DNA from: JBAXTE01 sp964653595
GTDB lineage: Bacteria; Bacteroidota; Bacteroidia; Bacteroidales; WCHB1-69
Length of the DNA: 24,771 bases
Direction: 5' to 3'
Assembly: GCA_964653595.1 (NCBI GenBank)
Contig: CAZZHH010000047.1
Span: 1 to 24,771 of the forward strand
In this document: piece after piece, positions 22,501 to 24,771 of the stretch
How the letters are laid out: each line of letters opens with the position of its first letter
How positions within the stretch are numbered: the stretch's first letter is position 1
Translations under genes and position numbers: made by a program
Notes under the pieces: generated by a model
Seen by the model: the letters and a program-made list of their open reading frames with translations, nothing else
The model's database searches: none
What the model was told of the DNA's origin: nothing

Positions 22501-24771
22501 GTTAGTAGTTTTACTGCTGTTCCTGGTGGCGGAAATGAAAGAAATGTAAAAGTATATATTAAAGAAACAGCATCAACCACGCTAACTACTGGACAAACAT
22601 GGGCTACTCATATTAGTGGAGCCACCCAGGTTTATAGTGGATATATCTCAATTACTAACGGGTGGATAAGCATACCAATAAGCTATCAATATCAAGGCAG
22701 TAATATGGTGGTATTAATTGAAGGAACGGGTTGTACAACATCGGGTGGTTGTAGTGTATCTACTTACTATACAACCACAGCAGACAATAAGCATGCATAT
22801 GATGTAGACGATGCAGATGTTTATCCAACTACAGCAACCCTCTCCGCTGATACATATAGACCAAATGTTAAGTTTTATACTCAAACACCGTTGCTTTCAG
22901 CTTGCAACTACGGAATTAGCACTTATGCCATGCACGTTTCCAACAGTTCGGATTATACCTTAAACAGGTGTTCGTTTACAGCAGGAAATGCGGGGGCTGG
23001 TAAGACTGGCTCTAATGGTGTAGCTGGAGGTTCTGGAAGTTATGGGAGCAGTGGGATTTCCGGTAAATGTAAGGATAATTCTGGCAGTAGCACTGGAGGA
23101 TCAGGAGGAAGTGCAGGGACAAATAGTATAAGTTCATCACTGGCAGGGGGTACAGGAGGACAAGGTGGAAATGTAAACAGTGGCAGAACTGGAGCAGGTC
23201 TGATCGGTAGCGTTGGCGGAAATGCGACAACTTATATTACCAGTTCGTATGGCTATAGAGGTAACGCTGGCTCTGGTGGAGGAGCTGCAGATAGCTATGG
23301 AACTGGGAACACCGGAGGAATAGGAAGTAACGGTAATAATGGTCAAGATGGTACTTCTGTTACATCAGCTTCGCCTTTAACAAGTTCAAATTATACTACA
23401 TATTTCATTCCCGGGATTGTTGGGGTAAGTGGAAGCAATGGAACTGGTGGTGGTGGTGCAGGCGGCGGCGGCGGTGGGCAAACAAAATACGGTTCAACGT
23501 ATTATAGTAACGGTGGTAGTGGCGGTGGCGGTGGTGGTGGCGGTGCTGGTGGTACTGGTGGCTCAGGCGGTTATGGTGGAGGTTCTTCTTTTGGTTTATT
23601 CGTTTATAATTCAACAGGTACTGTTACTAATAATACCTTGCTTGCAGGAACACTTGGCTCAGGTGGTTCAGGAGGCTCAGGTGGTTCAGGAGGCTCGGGT
23701 GGTTCAGGAGGCTCGGGTGGAGCAACAGGGTGCGAGTCGAAAAACGTTGGAGGCGATAAATACTATGGAGGAGCTGGTGGAAGAGGGGGTACAGGAGGAA
23801 AAGGAGGAAATGGTGGAGCCGGACAGCCGGGAGCAAATGGTGTTTCAAGTAGATACACAACAGTAACATCTACAGGAACATTTACTAATGATGCAGGAAG
23901 CTCATATACGCCTAATACTGCAATTTCTTCTATTGATTATGGTATCTCATCAAAAGCCGGTTGCACAAATTCGCAAATACAAATAGAAAAAAATAGTGGA
24001 AGTTGGTCAACTGCTGTTACCAATAATTTTATTCAAGACAAAACTCATGCTACTTCAAATTATTCTTCCAGTAATAATAGTGTTGTTGTTTCATATTCCA
24101 ACACAGGAACTTATACCCCTGCAACGGGAGCTACCAATATTTTTATTACACAAACACGAAACTTGGGTACAATTAACGGTAACGATATTTGTAACGGAAA
24201 TAGTGCTACCTATACCTATGGTGGCAGTTTGAGTAATGGCGATTTTATGTCGTGGAAATTCTGCGATGCAAGTGGTAATGTTATTCAACAAAATGCAAGC
24301 TCTTACAATGGTTCAAACAATTCTTTTACTGTATCTGCTGCAAATACAACCACAACAGGGAATTACTTAATAAAATTAGAAATAAAGACCGCTTGTTGTG
24401 GTATGTCTGCACCTATTTGGAAGAGTATTGTGGTGAGTCCAGCGTTTAACGCGGGAGCTATCAATACCACAGGCGAAACCATTTGCTACAACGGAAATCC
24501 CGGACTTATTGGAAGTTCAACCGCAGCCAGCGGTGGAGATGGAACAATTACATATAAATGGCAAGCAAACGGAGGAGACATAGCAAGCTCAAATTCTGCC
24601 ACTTATGACCCCCCTGCTGGCTTAACTACGACTACAACATACACTCGCTGGGCAAAAGATAATACTTGCAATACTGGCTGGACACAATCAACTGGCAGCT
24701 GGGTTGTTACCGTTCGTTCAAACTTTACCGCAGGAGCAATTAACACCACAGGCGAAACCATTTGCTACAAC
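19537..24771 (+). CDS. Giant modular surface protein (adhesin-like, probable T9SS substrate), 3' end outside the window
   Basis: The frame from the ATG at 19537 is open for 1745 codons to the last base of the window. Residues 1-57: long N-terminal extension and signal sequence ending WGQ. 58-247: a beta-sandwich-like domain (ITSISFYYAAVPG ... KVYLG). 255-377: CUB-like domain (TCGTPVAFYDEGG ... GWSANVAC). 382-465: bacterial Ig group 2-like domain. 466-630: further Ig-like segments. 632-770: start of a beta-helix (IYVSTSGNDANDGS). 772-941 and 946-1115: two nearly identical modules that interrupt the beta-helix. 1116-1150: beta-helix resumes (NSSDYTLNRCSF). About 1152-1442: glycine-rich region. 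From about 1515: Ig/PKD-like repeats, with the 93-residue unit NFTAGAINTTGETICYN starting at 1637 and again at 1730. This resembles SprB-like gliding and adhesion proteins; a C-terminal sorting domain would lie outside. Another start, the ATG at 19558, is possible. Confidence 0.88.
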   Translation, partial: MYKNYNKMKSKNISSGLLFLKITNLISFGLNKVKSITISGIALMFVFLLMNIEGWGQTTTVNMGKDGASSQLPFNNFYKNSYNQMIYTKEELGAAKTITSISFYYAAVPGTAWQASSLKVYLGHTSLGGSEGETDLTTTSWVPEANLTLVSTKTSYTPVSVTSTVLGAWVTISLDNSFAYNGTDNLAVVIKSQCTTYQTGLTFSYISDSKYLCLYRRSDSDDSYANHPGANTGSTTKSRPILKLNDDIVLNIKKTNVTCGTPVAFYDEGGTGGTTANSTTLNGNYYTLSATFRHLFISNAGPLDISFSAFNTESTSYDYMYIFDGINSDGRTTSEAISAKFGGTTYASVSCPSQKMLVTFRTDGSNNSLGWSANVACPACTPPTVSFPQSSYSHTHTGGSFTAPTLSNNGGTATYSSSNSSVATVNASTGAITIVGLGSTTITVNTAATGTYCAGSASYTLNVECPTIGLPTTSSNSRCGTGSVALSASVGSNGTTCRWYAASSGGSVLATGTSYSPTVSSTTTYYVSTYNATTGCESTSRTSVTATIYPSTITITPSASPMTVGNAYTLTAAGSGSYQWTDNYGNSYSGSPINITAQPNASFTVTGTANGCTASGTFTVTTVENTSSTCGVIYVSTSGNDANDGSSTSPVASLQKAIQLAGSPTSSNPVHIRMASGTFNIDNSVALKSNVIIEGQWNANIATGVWTKGTSTTTINRTASNVEGTLRAPYISALEANNISGFTLQDINVTTANAPTLPEGESISYEDVPPIGTGTSTSSYTIPGYYEHHRDASLYTSAEIGLSSGTNITAIGYNVSSFTAVPGGGNERNVKVYIKETASTTLTTGQTWATHISGATQVYSGYISITNGWISIPISYQYQGSNMVVLIEGTGCTTSGGCSVSTYYTTTADNKHAYDVDDADVYPTTATLSADKYRPNVKFYTLAPIGTGTSTSSYTIPGYYEHHRDASLYTSAEIGLSSGTNITAIGYNVSSFTAVPGGGNERNVKVYIKETASTTLTTGQTWATHISGATQVYSGYISITNGWISIPISYQYQGSNMVVLIEGTGCTTSGGCSVSTYYTTTADNKHAYDVDDADVYPTTATLSADTYRPNVKFYTQTPLLSACNYGISTYAMHVSNSSDYTLNRCSFTAGNAGAGKTGSNGVAGGSGSYGSSGISGKCKDNSGSSTGGSGGSAGTNSISSSLAGGTGGQGGNVNSGRTGAGLIGSVGGNATTYITSSYGYRGNAGSGGGAADSYGTGNTGGIGSNGNNGQDGTSVTSASPLTSSNYTTYFIPGIVGVSGSNGTGGGGAGGGGGGQTKYGSTYYSNGGSGGGGGGGGAGGTGGSGGYGGGSSFGLFVYNSTGTVTNNTLLAGTLGSGGSGGSGGSGGSGGSGGSGGATGCESKNVGGDKYYGGAGGRGGTGGKGGNGGAGQPGANGVSSRYTTVTSTGTFTNDAGSSYTPNTAISSIDYGISSKAGCTNSQIQIEKNSGSWSTAVTNNFIQDKTHATSNYSSSNNSVVVSYSNTGTYTPATGATNIFITQTRNLGTINGNDICNGNSATYTYGGSLSNGDFMSWKFCDASGNVIQQNASSYNGSNNSFTVSAANTTTTGNYLIKLEIKTACCGMSAPIWKSIVVSPAFNAGAINTTGETICYNGNPGLIGSSTAASGGDGTITYKWQANGGDIASSNSATYDPPAGLTTTTTYTRWAKDNTCNTGWTQSTGSWVVTVRSNFTAGAINTTGETICYN
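21850..22358 (+). repeat. 509-bp module repeat, copy 1
   Basis: Encodes residues 772-941 of the giant protein. It matches 22372-22880 with a single base difference that I could see (A against C at 22332). Confidence 0.95.
22372..22880 (+). repeat. 509-bp module repeat, copy 2
   Basis: The second copy, offset 522 bp from the first, exactly 174 codons, so the frame is kept. The near identity at synonymous sites means a recent duplication or ongoing conversion. Confidence 0.95.
22990..23860 (+). repeat. Glycine-rich coding region
   Basis: About 290 codons dominated by Gly with Ser, Ala, Asn and Thr. The plus strand is strongly G-rich, with runs such as GGTGGTGGTGGTGCAGGCGG near 23446 and a similar stretch at 23512-23560. 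Confidence 0.85.
23656..23721 (+). repeat. 18-bp tandem repeat in the glycine-rich region
   Basis: The unit GGCTCAGGTGGTTCAGGA, encoding (GSG)2-type residues, occurs at 23656, 23674 and 23692 (one change), with a partial fourth unit from 23710. The length is a multiple of three, so changes in copy number keep the frame. Confidence 0.92.
24445..24771 (+). repeat. Start of an array of 93-residue Ig/PKD-like units
   Basis: The DNA encoding AGAINTTGETICYN occurs at 24451 and again near 24730, an offset of 279 bp. The first unit is complete (ITYKWQANGGDIA, then STGSWVVTV), and the second is cut by the window end. More units probably follow. Confidence 0.85.

Noticed and set aside
23012..23866. 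Frames of 69-145 codons in both strands of the glycine-rich region
   Set aside because: Translations are low-complexity (Val/Glu/Ala-rich or His/Leu-rich) and come from other frames of the repetitive GGN codons of the giant gene.

Overview
The window looks like a scaffold of a Bacteroidota genome, probably assembled from a metagenome. The evidence is a 100-N gap, low G+C, promoter elements of the TAnnTTTG type, little Shine-Dalgarno signal, C-terminal type A sorting domains of the type IX secretion system (T9SS), a protein made only of GldM C-terminal domains, FISUMP and WG-repeat proteins, and a SufB-SufC-SufD set. A finer taxonomic placement cannot be made from this sequence alone.

Layout. 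(1) 1-959: a terminator from an upstream gene and an EamA-type transporter. (2) 960-1580: an unusual tandem array on the minus strand. It holds an intact tRNA-Arg(CCT), a small GIY-YIG nuclease gene 23 nt downstream, a copied 3' half of the same tRNA interrupted by a 34-bp palindrome, the start of a second nuclease copy, the assembly gap, and a second tRNA 3' relic with the same palindrome. (3) 1581-2697: a terminator, a candidate 26-residue membrane peptide and a secreted leucine-rich-repeat protein. (4) 2872-8018: two paralogous secreted beta-helix proteins with C-terminal sorting domains. (5) 8131-12829: sufB, sufC and sufD, with a repeat-laden 328-bp spacer between sufB and sufC, then a lipoprotein gene and a bidirectional terminator. 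(6) 12913-18719, all minus strand: an outer-membrane beta-barrel gene, a FISUMP protein, a WG-repeat protein, a secreted GldM C-terminal-domain protein and a PLP aminotransferase. Two direct repeats of about 400 bp bound a cassette in this block. Each repeat carries the 3' end of the aminotransferase gene, the leader and a signal-peptide coding segment. (7) 18720-24771: promoters, a small ORF, an 85-codon truncated signal-peptide ORF, and a giant surface protein gene that stays open for 1745 codons to the window edge.

How it fits together. Apart from the SUF proteins (Fe-S cluster assembly), the transporter and the aminotransferase, most products are secreted or surface proteins. Several are plausible T9SS substrates, and one resembles the domains of GldM that face T9SS partners in the periplasm. 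The two most unusual structures are the GIY-YIG/tRNA-Arg array, which looks like a minimal mobile unit that restores the tRNA 3' half, and the direct-repeat cassette, in which one signal peptide was placed on two unrelated mature proteins with the join at the cleavage site. The giant gene shows a recent in-frame 522-bp duplication inside a predicted beta-helix.
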